From Massilia sp. BSC265 (GTDB taxonomy: Bacteria; Pseudomonadota; Gammaproteobacteria; Burkholderiales; Burkholderiaceae_D), in assembly GCF_000740675.1 (NCBI RefSeq), contig NZ_JPXI01000029.1, positions 62,001 to 126,000 on the forward strand: a stretch of DNA of 64,000 bases, read 5' to 3'. Shown piece after piece: positions 35,701-43,899 of the stretch. Made by a program: the position numbers and the translations under genes. Positions within the stretch are counted from its first letter, which is position 1; every line of letters starts with the position of its first letter. The notes below the pieces were generated by a model. The model ran no database searches. It was not told where the DNA came from and saw nothing but the letters and a program-made list of their open reading frames with translations.

Positions 35701-36772
35701 TCAGGTTGGCGTCCGGCTGCCACTTCTTGTTCAGGCTGTTCTGGCTGCCGGCCAGGCGCAGCGAGGCGAACGGCTTCTTGAAGTCGAGGCCGGTACGGGT
35801 CTTGATCTGGATGCCGCCGCCGAGCGATCCCTCGGTCATGTCGGCGGTCGAGCCCTTCACGACGTCGACGCTCTTGATCAGGTCCGCGGACAGCTGGCGG
35901 AATTCGACGGCGCGGCCGTCGCCGCCGCCGGCCATGTCGCTGCCGCCGGCAGATTGCACGGCCTGGCCGTCCAGTTCGACGCGCGTCAGGTCCGGGCCGT
36001 TGCCGCGCACGGACACGGTGACGCCTTCGCCGAAGTCGCCGCGGTCCAGCGCGATGCCGGCGATGCGCGAGATCGCCTCGCCCACATTGCGGTCCGGCAG
36101 GCTGCCGACGTCCTCGGCGACGATCGAATCGATCGCGGTGGCGGCATTCTTCTTGCGGTCGATGCTCGATTGCTGCGATGCGCGGGTGGCGACCACCTTC
36201 ACCTGCTGCACGCTGTCGCCGGCTTTCCCGTTTGCTGCGGGCGCCGTCTGCCCGGCTGCCTGGGCCTTCGCCTCCGGTATCTGCACCTGCGTGCCGGCCG
36301 TCTGTTCCTGTGCATTCGACAGCGGCGCGCCCATCATGAGTACGGCTGCCGACACCGCGACGCATGTCGCCTTGCGCCGGCCAGGGAGGGTATTTTTGGT
36401 CATTGTCTCTTCCGATATTTTCGAGTCATTGGGTTTCCCAGGTAACCCGGGCGCTTGCGCCAGGATCACCACGGTGCCGCCGGAGCTGACCCGTCCGACC
36501 AGATTAGTGCAGGCGAGAAGTCGATCGACCGCCTCGGAGATGACGAATGTGCCGTTCAATGCCTCGGTATTCACGCCATCCAGGATGTCCGCCGAGGTCA
36601 ATATGTTGATGCCGGCCTGGCGCGCGAATTCCGGAATGGATTCCGTCGCAGGGCCTGCAGGAATATTGAAGGGCCGCGGCAATTCCTGGGCGCTGGAGGC
36701 GCCCGCGTGCGCAGCCATGCTCACGGCCAGGATGATTCCGGCCGCGCTGGCGTATGGGTGCATGGGGTTCAT
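32771..36772 (-). CDS. TonB-dependent receptor with N-terminal STN signalling domain and an internal signal-peptide-like segment
   Basis: A very long (1333 aa) outer-membrane receptor acting as sensor in a FecI/FecR-type cascade. AGAGGAG precedes the ATG at 36772. Residues 1-29 are a signal peptide; residues about 35-105 are a secretin/TonB N-terminal (STN) domain (FNIPAGPATESIPEFARQAG...GTVVIL). Oddly, residues 124-157 again look like a complete signal peptide (MTKNTLPGRRKATCVAVSAAVLMMG...SNAQEQ), and its Met at 36403 has GGAAGAG at the right distance. A linker, a TonB-box-like QQVKVVATR, the plug (EDVGSLPDRNVGEAISRIAGI) and the barrel follow, ending RIMFGVNFRTM. FecR and sigma genes lie directly upstream on the same strand. 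The ligand is probably a pectin fragment, inferred from context. Confidence 0.88.
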   Translation of the reverse strand: MNPMHPYASAAGIILAVSMAAHAGASSAQELPRPFNIPAGPATESIPEFARQAGINILTSADILDGVNTEALNGTFVISEAVDRLLACTNLVGRVSSGGTVVILAQAPGLPGKPNDSKISEETMTKNTLPGRRKATCVAVSAAVLMMGAPLSNAQEQTAGTQVQIPEAKAQAAGQTAPAANGKAGDSVQQVKVVATRASQQSSIDRKKNAATAIDSIVAEDVGSLPDRNVGEAISRIAGIALDRGDFGEGVTVSVRGNGPDLTRVELDGQAVQSAGGSDMAGGGDGRAVEFRQLSADLIKSVDVVKGSTADMTEGSLGGGIQIKTRTGLDFKKPFASLRLAGSQNSLNKKWQPDANLILANKYMNGRLGLLLNASTTTLDNEGHKTEVSGGGNNGWQGYYRLFDFDNSPEKTFSFQPGTVNTADATSTTPLLRSPLTNGGFFNASTPLELVTRSGGARSKDECRAIFAPISSTQLNQISASARTAAQNQRTNELNTCLNQWNDYTPSGPRYVIRREIDRRKNLDLRADYKLTNELTVYSKGSYNKRHNDINTLAYSLGNFSVQNGSANVRPGSAVVDANHHVLSYTFDNTNSNGVARTNQSHGIGETTARYLQLGGNFKRGGFNVDFFAGDAQSDFRKGIKELSLNDYYGSGTLSVMPNGLWTYSFPGVNPITAADASRFAALFPRGASAAIVPTVYTTNSAPAYTAAQQNAGTSSPNLTWVPTEYHTSERTAKVDATWITPDAVPFFKRFKAGYNMRDNRNDNWNINNGGYNLRDPQGSFGTPGFVAPIVMPSPTLRSTMYACADTPGSLAPGGNKCVYGWIPKGDIRQSLDGSMVYTVPQFVDMLNQVMTLKATPTQFFHGAKDRPSGLIENWTQVDVEKLFAISQVGNTNFNCVKECTANDGKVYKQPAQHLKERTDAFYLMGDFGLDHLPFTDRSLPFGLELEGNVGVRYVRTKVHGTGMMSFTAITKTPSFDPNFPDAVGGTTTMRVQQATATSAKTTDILPSLNLATWLVPDKLVLRYSGAKTVARPPVSRLLASGSCTYNQVQDDLGEDAQSCSGTVGNPELAAQKNFNQNLSIEWYPNRDTMLTATGFRQDGKIGGAIAQGVSQSPLFANSDMTNPATGASLADQLFNYSTWMNGATTGRRGVEFSGKTAFTFLPWLLRYTGFDANYSKMHSTTSTANIVDLLTGTPLPPQNEPKYTYNAALWYDDGKLSARVALQAVGSYFNCIAACGRTTSMFNYPNVGGGRTGATYNPGSPNFTDATRFIDAKISYRYSPQIEVFVEGRNLGNAIVSHSQGPYAPFADGTPNILDYSYSGRRIMFGVNFRTM

Positions 36773-36826
36773 GCACGTCTCCTCTAATCTGTTTTCGTCG
36801 GAACTATGCTGCTCCGTGTATGTAAA

Positions 36827-36850
36827 GACTGCCGGCGACGGCGTCTTCCT
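36827..36850 (-). promoter_or_regulatory. ECF-type promoter element before the signalling TBDR
   Basis: Minus-strand GAGGAA (GGAA at 36846-36849) and AGTCTTTAC (AGTC at 36827-36830) are 15 bases apart. The downstream GTCTTTAC resembles GTCTTAAC at the sigma gene's own element and GTCTTTAC near the pectin-operon element. Confidence 0.55.
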
Positions 36851-37040
36851 CAGGCTGCTTTATGCAAATACCCAATCGCTCAAAAATATGACCGAAGCTG
36901 AATGTTCCTCCAAATATCAAGCCGTGCCGCCCTTAGCCTTAATTACTCAAGAAACTGACTGAACGGGGGCACCCCTACGAATGAACAGGTGCGCCATGCC
37001 GGCTTCCGTGCTATGTGTGGTCGGTGATGCGGGATGAATG

Positions 37041-37078
37041 AAAAAAAACCGGACGCGCTCTCGGAAGCGCATCCGGTT
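37041..37078 (-). terminator. Rho-independent terminator after fecR
   Basis: On the minus strand AACCGGAT-GCGC pairs with GCGC-TCCGGTT around a small loop, followed by eight T (37041-37048). It lies about 45 bases past the fecR stop codon and separates it from the TBDR gene. Confidence 0.8.
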
Positions 37079-37121
37079 CGATGGGACAGGGTCGGGGCGG
37101 CGTGATGTCGGCCGGCCGGCA

Positions 37122-38093
37122 TCAGCTTCCGTCCGGGACCGCGCCTTCCTTGCGGCCGATGAAGATCGTGTCGGCCGTGATGGCCACCGGCACGTCCAGC
37201 ACCGTGCTGACATCGCGGGCAAACAGCTCGGGGGCGTCCAGCTTGTACTGGCCGAACAAGCGCTTTTCCCTGAGCGCCGCGTCGACGATCACGATCGTCT
37301 TCGGGCTGTAGCGGTTGAAGTCGGCCACCGCGTCGTCCAGGGTTTGGTTCTTGAGGATCACTTTGCCTTCTCTCCATGCCAGTTTGCGATGTACTTCGAC
37401 AGGCTGGCGGCTCACGGTGATCGCGCCGGCGTCCTGCGCCAGGAAAGCGCGATCGCCTTCGACCAGCAGGCGCCGCTGGGCCGTGCGCTCCTTGCCCCAG
37501 ACCTCGACCTTGCCTTCGGTGACCAGCACCTCGGTGCCGTTCGCGAAGCGCCGCACGGAGAATGCCGTGCCGACCGCGCGGATGCGCGCTTCGCCGGCTT
37601 CGACGACAAAAGGCTTGGACTTGTCCTTGGCGACCTCGAACCAGGCTTCGCCTTTGCGCAGGTTGACCGTGCGCTGCTTCTCGGTGAAGGCGACTTCGAT
37701 CTGGCTGCCGCTGTTGATCGTGGCGATCGACTTGTCCTGCAGCGGCACCTTGCGGAACTCGCCCTTGGCCGTGGTCAGGACCCGGTCTTCGCGCAGGGCC
37801 GTGAGGCTCACGGCGCCGACCGCCGCTACCACACAGGCGGCCATGGCGCCAAATTTGAACCATCCGCGCCGGCTCGAGGGCTGTTCGCCCGCGATGGAGG
37901 CTTGGGGCGCCAGCGATTGCGGGGCGGTCGCGAGGTTGATCGCATTGTAGATTGCCATGGCGCGCGCATAGGCGCCCTGGTGCCGCACGTCGGCGGCATA
38001 CCATGCGTCAAACTCCACGCTCTCGGGGGCGCCCAGGCCGCGCGCGTATTTTCGCGCCACCCACTCGAAGGCTTCGTTATCGATCGTTGACAT
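37122..38093 (-). CDS. FecR-family anti-sigma/sigma regulator
   Basis: An inner-membrane regulator (323 aa) that holds or activates the ECF sigma factor according to a signal from the TBDR. Residues about 8-52 form the DUF4880 cytoplasmic domain (EWVARKYARGLGAPESVEFDAWYAAD); one membrane span lies at about 79-97 (FKFGAMAACVVAAVGAVSL); the periplasmic FecR domain follows (DKSIATINSGSQIEVAF, RKGEAWFEVAKD, VGTAFSVRRF). The C-terminus (LDDAVADFNRYSPKTIVI) is the STN-like part that contacts the receptor. The gene overlaps the sigma gene by 17 bases, so the two are made together. A terminator follows. Confidence 0.9.
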   Translation of the reverse strand: MSTIDNEAFEWVARKYARGLGAPESVEFDAWYAADVRHQGAYARAMAIYNAINLATAPQSLAPQASIAGEQPSSRRGWFKFGAMAACVVAAVGAVSLTALREDRVLTTAKGEFRKVPLQDKSIATINSGSQIEVAFTEKQRTVNLRKGEAWFEVAKDKSKPFVVEAGEARIRAVGTAFSVRRFANGTEVLVTEGKVEVWGKERTAQRRLLVEGDRAFLAQDAGAITVSRQPVEVHRKLAWREGKVILKNQTLDDAVADFNRYSPKTIVIVDAALREKRLFGQYKLDAPELFARDVSTVLDVPVAITADTIFIGRKEGAVPDGS

Positions 38094-38691
38094 TGTTCTT
38101 TTTGATAAGGCGTTTCGTACCAGGGCGTTTTCTTGCGGTGGATGGGATGTCGGCGGTTTCCTGGTTCATGCCATGACTGGCAATCATCTCCGACATCAAT
38201 CGCATCCCTTTCATCATCTCGTGTTCGACGACGCCGTCGGTCAGGCCCAGGCTTTCCGCCGTTTCCTGCTGCGACAGGCCGTGTATCCTGCGCGCCCGGA
38301 ACACGGCCTTGCAGCGGTCGGGCAGTTGCGAGACGAGTCCGATCACCCATTTCAGTTCCGAGCGGGCGAAGACCACGCGTTCCGGCGAGGGCGCCGAGTC
38401 GGCGATGTCCAGGTCTTCAAGATTGGCCATGGCTTCGATCCTGACTACCGCGTCGCGCTTGATGCGGTCGAGGACCAGGTTCTTGGCCGTGCGGAAGACA
38501 AAGGGCTTCGGGTCGCGTATCCCGTCCAGGCTGGGCATCGACAGGATCCGGTAACAGGTCTCCTGCACGACGTCGTCGATCTCGGCGGGGCCGCTGCAGA
38601 CGCGGCGCAGCATCCTGCGCAACTCCGCCTCGTGCGGCAGAAAATTTATTGTCAGCCAATCAACTACTTCAGTGTCCATAAGCTCGCCCAT
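38077..38691 (-). CDS. ECF sigma factor, FecI-like
   Basis: A 204-aa extracytoplasmic-function sigma factor. Region 2 spans about residues 18-80 (EIDDVVQETCYRILS, PFVFRTAKNLVLDRIKR) and region 4 about 115-170 (LPDRCKAVFRARRIHGLSQQETAESLGL). The ATG at 38691 is preceded by GGGGAAG. A basic tail (TARKRPGTKRLIKKNN) is encoded in the part overlapping fecR. Its probable promoter element precedes the gene at 38711-38733 and matches elements before the signalling TBDR and the pectin operon, suggesting autoregulation and a small regulon. FecI-like factors are usually iron-linked, but polysaccharide-linked versions are known in Bacteroidetes and some proteobacteria. Confidence 0.9.
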   Translation of the reverse strand: MGELMDTEVVDWLTINFLPHEAELRRMLRRVCSGPAEIDDVVQETCYRILSMPSLDGIRDPKPFVFRTAKNLVLDRIKRDAVVRIEAMANLEDLDIADSAPSPERVVFARSELKWVIGLVSQLPDRCKAVFRARRIHGLSQQETAESLGLTDGVVEHEMMKGMRLMSEMIASHGMNQETADIPSTARKRPGTKRLIKKNNVNDR

Positions 38692-38710
38692 TCGTGCTTC
38701 CCCTTGTTAA

Positions 38711-38733
38711 GACGAGCACGAAATTTTTTTCCT
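38711..38733 (-). promoter_or_regulatory. ECF-type promoter element before the sigma gene
   Basis: Minus-strand GAGGAA (GGAA at 38729-38732) and CGTCTTAAC (CGTC at 38711-38714) are 14 bases apart, the spacing and GGAA/CGTC pattern usual for ECF promoters. The start codon lies 20 bases downstream of the -10. Confidence 0.55.
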
Positions 38734-38863
38734 CAAGATTCAGCGATTTATTTCTCGGTTATTTCTCACTCACTCACGCCATTGAGAATTTGCCGCCGCC
38801 CCGCGATGGAAGTGATTGCCTTCTCTATATTATCTGCCGAAGTAATGCTTGAGGGACGACCAC

Positions 38864-41800
38864 ATGAGGAAGATTCGTATGCCCATCCTGCCCGCCGCCG
38901 TGCTGCTGACGCTCGGTTCTTTGTCGGCCGGCGGCCATGCTTCCGAGGCCGCAGCGTATAAACCAGGCGTGGAGGTGGCGCGCCCGAACCTGGCCGGGCA
39001 GGTGGCGCGCCCGCTGCGCTATCGTCCCGAGGGCGAGGACTTCGTCATCGAGAATGGCGGCGAATTCTTCAACCGGCCCCTGTATGGCGGGAACACCGCC
39101 TTCCGTGTCGACGGCGGTGACCGCCCCGAATTTTTGCTCTACCTGCCCGGACGCGGCGGCAATGTCCGCCTCGGGCTCAAGACGCCGGCGGGGGTCCTGT
39201 GGCTGCACGCGGCCCGCAGCATCGTCACCCGTTACCGGCCCGGCGAGCTGCATTACGAGATCGCCGATCCGCTGCTGGGAACGGCCGGCCGCATCCACCT
39301 GGCCGCAGTCGCCTACGCGAGCGTGGAAGGCCTCGGCCTGCAAGTGCGCGGGCAGGACCTGCCGGAGGCGGCCGAGCTGGTGTTCGCTTTTGCCCCCGGC
39401 AACGGGGCGCAGGGCCGCCGCGGCGGCGACATTGGTACCGAGACCGTGCCGATCAGCCAGTATTTTCAGTTCGCGCCGGAGTACGCACGCGGCAGCACGG
39501 TCGACTTGCACGCCTATGGTTTCACCGTCAGCAACGACAGGGCGGCGATCACGGCGACGGCGGCGCAGCCCGTTACCGTGCGCAGCGCCGACGCAGCCGC
39601 GTGGAATGACCTGCCCGCATTGCTGGGCGCCGGCATGGATGGCCAGGTCGCGGTCGGCCGCTTGCCGCTGGGCGGGGAGCCCATCCACCTGGCCTTCCAG
39701 GTCACCCGGAGCAGGAAGGCGCCCGAACTGGCGGTGTACCGCGAGGCCGGCAGCACCCTCGACGCCCGGCCTGCACCCGAATGCAGCGGTGCTGCCGCCT
39801 TCCGGCCCGATGAACTGGCCGAGCGCTTCGCCGCGGCCGGGCGGCATTTCGCGCAGCTGCGCGGCCAGGTCAGGATCGACACGCCCGATCCATACCTGAA
39901 TGCTGCCATGGGCGCGCTGAACGTCGCAGCCGACGCAGTCTGGGACGAGGAGCAGGGCGCCATCATGCACGGCGCGATCGCCTGGCGGACCAAGCTGCTG
40001 GGCTGGCGCGGCCCGTACGCGCTCGATGCGCTGGGCTGGCACGATCGCGCGCGCCGCAACCTGATGGAATGGACCGCGCGCCAAAACACGTCCCCGGTGC
40101 CGGCACGGCTGCCTCCCGCCGACCAGGCCACCAACCTGGCGCGCAACGAAGCCGGCCTGCACAGCAACGGCGACATGAGCAAGTCGCACTACGACATGAA
40201 CATCGGCTTCATCGACGCGATGTTGCGCCACCTGCTCTGGACCGGCGACCTCGATTACGCGAAAGCCGTGTGGCCGGTGCTGGAGCGCCACCTGGCCTGG
40301 GAGCGGCGCCTGTTCCGGCGCGAGTACGGGCCAAGCAAGCTGCCCCTGTACGAAGGCTATGCCGCGATCTGGGCCAGCGACGACCTGTACTACAACGGCG
40401 GCGGCGCCACCCATACCTCGGCCTACAACGCCTGGCACAACGACATGGCCGCGCGCATCGCCGGCCTGATCGGCAAGGACGCGGCGCCTTACCGGCTCGA
40501 GGCCGGGCGTATCCGGGCCGCCATGCGCCGCTACCTGTGGATGCCGGAGCGCGGCGCCTTCGGCGAATACCGCGACCTGCTCGGCGGCCAGCTGCTGCAC
40601 CCCAGCTACGGCTTGTGGAGCTTCTACCATGCGGTGGATTCGCGCGTGCCGGATCGCCTGGAGGCGGCGCGCATGGTGCTCGACCTCGAGCGCCAGCGGC
40701 GGCCGATCCCGATTGCGGGACCCGGCGTGCCCGCAGACCGGCCCTACCGCGTGCTGCCGACCACGGACTGGATGCCGTATTCCTGGTCCATCAACAACGT
40801 GGTGATGGGCGAGGTGCTGCACACGGCGCTCGCGGCATGGCAGGCGGGGCGCAGCGACAGTGCCTTCGAGCTGGCCAAGGGGGCGTTGCTGGCCAGCCTG
40901 TACATGGGAATCTCGCCAGGGAACATCGGCAGCATGAACTACCTCGACGTCTACCGGCGCGAGGCCCAGCGCGACTTTGCCGACGGCTCCGGCGTGATGG
41001 CGCGCACGCTGGTGGAAGGTTTATTTGGTGTGCGGCCGGACGCCCTCGCCGGGACGCTGCTGGTTCGTCCTGGCTTTCCGCGCGACTGGCGGCACGCGCG
41101 CCTGCAGCATCCGGGCGTGACGCTGGCCTTCCGCCGCGATGGCGCGATCGAAAGCTGGACGGTCGAACAGCCGGCGGCGCGCTTCGGTCGCCTGGTGCTC
41201 GAGCTGCCCGCGGCGAGCGACGCCGTCGCATCCGTCCTCGCCGACGGCAAGCCGGCGCGCTGGAGCGCGAGCAGCGACGAAGCGTTTGCGCCGCGCCTGC
41301 GGGTCGAACTGCCGTTCGGCAGGCAGACCAAGGTCACCGTCCGGTGGCGCGGCCGGCCGATCGGCGCGCAGGCGCAGGCCGTTGCGACGTCGCCGGCCCA
41401 AGAAGGCTTGCGGCGCGTCCGCCAGGGCGCGTTCACGTGGTGGGAGGCGTCGAGCGTGCCACAGGCTGCCCCGCAGCCGGCGTGCAGTCTGCAGCCCGCG
41501 TCGTGGACCACGGGTGCACCGGTGAAGCCGCGCCACGTGGACCTGGGGCCCTGGTTCAACGACCGCGTCACCGAGCTGTTCAAGCCGGGCAAGTATTTGT
41601 CACCGCGCTCGCCCTATGTTTCGCTGTCCCTGCCGTCTCAGGGCATCGGCGCCTGGGCCGGGCACGTGAACGCCATGGCCACGGTCGACGACGGCGGCTT
41701 GCGTGCGCAGGGCGGCGTCCTGCGCCTGCCGAACGGCTTGAGCTTTGCCACGCCATCGGGTCCGCAAGCGGCCAATGTGCTGTTCACCTCGCAGTGGGAC

Positions 41801-42235
41801 AATTATCCGAAGCAGGCCAGCGTGCCGCTGCAGGGCAGGGCCGGGCGGGCGTTCCTGTTGCTGGTCGGTTCCAGCAACGCCATGCAGAGCCGGATCGACA
41901 ACGGCGAGGTGCTCGTCACTTACGCGGACGGCACCCGCACCCGCCTGGCGCTGCACAATCCCGACAGCTGGTGGCCGGTCGAGCAGGATTACTTCATCGA
42001 CGACTACCAGTTCCCGTATTGCGGACGCCTGCCGGTGCGCGTCGACCTGAAGACTGCCCGGGCGCGGGTGCCGGACCCGGCGACGCTTGCGCAGGACTTG
42101 CGTGGGAAGATCGACGGCGGCTCCGCCACCGTGCTCGAGATGCCGCTTGAGCGCGGCAAGACCTTGAAGAGCCTGGAATTGCGGACCCTGGCTAATGATG
42201 TCGTGATGGGTCTGATGGGGGTGACGCTCGACTGA
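38864..42235 (+). CDS. DUF4450 six-hairpin protein, exported, probable glycosidase
   Basis: A large exported protein (1123 aa) of the DUF4450 family, seen in pectin and rhamnogalacturonan loci of Bacteroidetes. GAGGGA precedes the ATG at 38864, which gives a signal peptide ending GGHAS; a TTG five codons earlier is less likely. The N-terminal beta-domain shows the family signature RPLRYRPEGEDFVIENGG, FNRPLYGGNTAFRV and PEFLLYLPGRGGN. The (alpha/alpha)6 domain covers about residues 340-720 (IAWRTKLLGWRGPYALDALGW, SKSHYDMNIGFIDAMLRHLL, TTDWMPYSWSINN). About 300 C-terminal residues (from WWEASSVPQ) form another beta-rich region ending in LRTLANDVVMGLMGVTLD. The catalytic residues and substrate are unknown to me; a rhamnogalacturonan-related sugar is the sensible guess. 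Confidence 0.78.
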   Translation: MRKIRMPILPAAVLLTLGSLSAGGHASEAAAYKPGVEVARPNLAGQVARPLRYRPEGEDFVIENGGEFFNRPLYGGNTAFRVDGGDRPEFLLYLPGRGGNVRLGLKTPAGVLWLHAARSIVTRYRPGELHYEIADPLLGTAGRIHLAAVAYASVEGLGLQVRGQDLPEAAELVFAFAPGNGAQGRRGGDIGTETVPISQYFQFAPEYARGSTVDLHAYGFTVSNDRAAITATAAQPVTVRSADAAAWNDLPALLGAGMDGQVAVGRLPLGGEPIHLAFQVTRSRKAPELAVYREAGSTLDARPAPECSGAAAFRPDELAERFAAAGRHFAQLRGQVRIDTPDPYLNAAMGALNVAADAVWDEEQGAIMHGAIAWRTKLLGWRGPYALDALGWHDRARRNLMEWTARQNTSPVPARLPPADQATNLARNEAGLHSNGDMSKSHYDMNIGFIDAMLRHLLWTGDLDYAKAVWPVLERHLAWERRLFRREYGPSKLPLYEGYAAIWASDDLYYNGGGATHTSAYNAWHNDMAARIAGLIGKDAAPYRLEAGRIRAAMRRYLWMPERGAFGEYRDLLGGQLLHPSYGLWSFYHAVDSRVPDRLEAARMVLDLERQRRPIPIAGPGVPADRPYRVLPTTDWMPYSWSINNVVMGEVLHTALAAWQAGRSDSAFELAKGALLASLYMGISPGNIGSMNYLDVYRREAQRDFADGSGVMARTLVEGLFGVRPDALAGTLLVRPGFPRDWRHARLQHPGVTLAFRRDGAIESWTVEQPAARFGRLVLELPAASDAVASVLADGKPARWSASSDEAFAPRLRVELPFGRQTKVTVRWRGRPIGAQAQAVATSPAQEGLRRVRQGAFTWWEASSVPQAAPQPACSLQPASWTTGAPVKPRHVDLGPWFNDRVTELFKPGKYLSPRSPYVSLSLPSQGIGAWAGHVNAMATVDDGGLRAQGGVLRLPNGLSFATPSGPQAANVLFTSQWDNYPKQASVPLQGRAGRAFLLLVGSSNAMQSRIDNGEVLVTYADGTRTRLALHNPDSWWPVEQDYFIDDYQFPYCGRLPVRVDLKTARARVPDPATLAQDLRGKIDGGSATVLEMPLERGKTLKSLELRTLANDVVMGLMGVTLD

Positions 42236-42305
42236 GCCGTCGGCGCTGGGTGGTTGCATCGTTCACGGTCCATTGCGGACACCGCTTCGGCGCTACAATG
42301 CGCCG

Positions 42306-43184
42306 ATGACTACATTGATGACTCCCGAATGCATCTGGGCCGCAGGCGCCCACCTGGGCGAGGGCGCGCTCTGGCATGCCGCCACCCGCTCGGTGTACTT
42401 TGTCGACATCAAGGGCCGGCGCATCCACCGCTGCGCTGCCGACGGCAGCGAGCGACACAGCTGGGATGCGCCCGGCCAGGTCGGTTTCGTCGTCCCCGCG
42501 TCCTGCGGCGCCATGGTCTGCGCGCTGGAAGACGGCTTGTACCGGTTCGACGAGACGAGCGGCGAGTTCGCGCCGCTGCGCAAGGTCAAGGAAGATTTGC
42601 CGGGTAACCGCTTCAATGACGGCCATGTCGACGCAGGCGGCAACCTGTGGTTCGGATCGATGGACGATGCGCAGGTACAGGCGACTGGCTCGCTGTACCG
42701 CCTCGGGCGGGACGGCAGCCTGGCGCGCGCCGACAGTGGCTACTTCATCACCAACGGACCGGCGACCAGCCCGGATGGCAGGACCCTGTATCACACGGAT
42801 ACGCCGTTGCGCCGCGTGTACTCATTCGACCTGCGCGACGACGGCGTGCTCGCCAACAAGCGCGTCTTCCTGCAGCTGCCGGAAGGCAGCCGCCCGGACG
42901 GCATGGCGGTCGACAGTGACGGCCACCTGTGGATCGCCCTGTTCGGCGCCGGCCGGATCGAACGCTACACGGCCGCGGGACGCCTGGTGGGCACTGTCCA
43001 ATTCCCATGCACGAACATCACCAAGCTGGCTTTCGGCGGCGAGGACCTGTGCACGGCGTATGTGACCACGGCCTGGAAGGGACTGACGCCCGCACAGCGT
43101 CACGAACAGCCCCTGGCCGGCGGCCTGTTCGCCTTCCGTGTCGATACGCCAGGACTGCCCCATACGGTGCTGGCGCTGCCATAG
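42306..43184 (+). CDS. SMP-30/gluconolactonase-family sugar lactonase
   Basis: A 292-aa cytosolic six-bladed propeller enzyme hydrolysing aldonolactones. Metal-ligand positions are visible: the Glu in HLGEGALW (about residue 18), the Asn in NRFNDGHVD (about 103), the Asn in FITNGPATSPDG and the Asp in PDGMAVDSDG. The ATG at 42306 gives the normal family length. It follows the DUF4450 gene by 70 bases on the same strand. It could serve oxidative pentose catabolism (xylono- or arabinonolactone) together with the semialdehyde dehydrogenases at 2.5 and 44.4 kb. The exact lactone cannot be read from the sequence. Confidence 0.85.
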   Translation: MTTLMTPECIWAAGAHLGEGALWHAATRSVYFVDIKGRRIHRCAADGSERHSWDAPGQVGFVVPASCGAMVCALEDGLYRFDETSGEFAPLRKVKEDLPGNRFNDGHVDAGGNLWFGSMDDAQVQATGSLYRLGRDGSLARADSGYFITNGPATSPDGRTLYHTDTPLRRVYSFDLRDDGVLANKRVFLQLPEGSRPDGMAVDSDGHLWIALFGAGRIERYTAAGRLVGTVQFPCTNITKLAFGGEDLCTAYVTTAWKGLTPAQRHEQPLAGGLFAFRVDTPGLPHTVLALP

Positions 43185-43211
43185 CCGTCCCGGTTCGCTT
43201 TCCGCTTTGCG

Positions 43212-43865
43212 TTACAGGCGGATCGTTATCTCAATCTTCTCGGAAGCTATGCCCAGGGATTCGGCCAGCTTGCTCTTGGCCTCGGCGATCGTGTTGGAAA
43301 AGCTCGGCGCTTTTCCCCGGTCGGGAGCCGGTGCCGCCGCGTAGGAAACGGCCGGCTCTGCGACCTGCAGGGAGACCGGATCGCCCGTCAGCTGCTGCCA
43401 GACCAGTTCGTCCTGCTTCAGTTGCAGCCTGCGGAAGAGTTCGTCGGTTTCGAGGTAAGCCACGGGAAAGCGCTGACCCTTGGCGAGGAGTTGCCAGGCA
43501 TCGGCAATATCGAGCATGGCATAGCTGCTGAATTCAATCGTAATCCTGGCGGCATGCGTCGAGGGCTTGGTACGGGTGATCTGCGCGATGAGGAAAGCGA
43601 CGCCATGGGGGTAGTCCATCGCGGCCCATTGCTCGCGACGGTTCCTGACACAGACGAGGTATTCGGCCGCTTCGACGCGGATCGGGCTGGCGGTCCAATG
43701 GCCGCAGCCGCCTTCCTCCCGCATGCGGCGCAAATCCTTCCCCGTATAGACGATGACGCTTTTCATTGGCTTTTCGACATTCTTTGGCTCGACATTACCG
43801 CTCCAAGGATTGTATGGAATCAAACGCACCGAGTTTCGCTGTCTTTGCGTCCACTTGAGCTCCAT
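43212..43865 (-). CDS. Unrecognised protein (217 aa) with divergent CTAG-rich promoter region
   Basis: I do not recognise this protein. No signal peptide or membrane span. The central part is rich in aromatic and charged residues (GGCGHWTASPIRVEAAEYLVCVR...), and the C-terminus has a Lys/Glu helix-turn (TIAEAKSKLAESLGIASEKIEITIRL). The start is uncertain: ATG at 43865 (used here) or at 43766 (MKSVIVYTGKDL); a GAGGAAAGAG sequence lies about 20 bases before the first. The codon use and base composition near the 5' end look less GC-rich than the neighbours, a possible sign of transfer. Upstream are CTAGGTA repeats and a divergent membrane-peptide gene. Confidence 0.6.
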   Translation of the reverse strand: MELKWTQRQRNSVRLIPYNPWSGNVEPKNVEKPMKSVIVYTGKDLRRMREEGGCGHWTASPIRVEAAEYLVCVRNRREQWAAMDYPHGVAFLIAQITRTKPSTHAARITIEFSSYAMLDIADAWQLLAKGQRFPVAYLETDELFRRLQLKQDELVWQQLTGDPVSLQVAEPAVSYAAAPAPDRGKAPSFSNTIAEAKSKLAESLGIASEKIEITIRL

Positions 43866-43899
43866 CACCTGTCGTCTGTCTCTTTCCTCATTTCTAACG

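Larger units (their letters stand above)
36773..37121. other. Gap between fecR and the signalling TBDR (349 bp, no gene)
   Basis: Contains the terminator of the sigma/fecR operon (37041-37078) and the ECF-type promoter of the TBDR (36827-36850). The middle (about 36850-36960) is AT-richer than the surroundings. I see no ORF with a ribosome-binding site. Confidence 0.6.

Noticed and set aside
32681-36445. Open frame of over 1200 codons antisense to the STN-domain receptor
   Set aside because: Same mirror effect; no recognisable motif, and the sense strand encodes a clear receptor.
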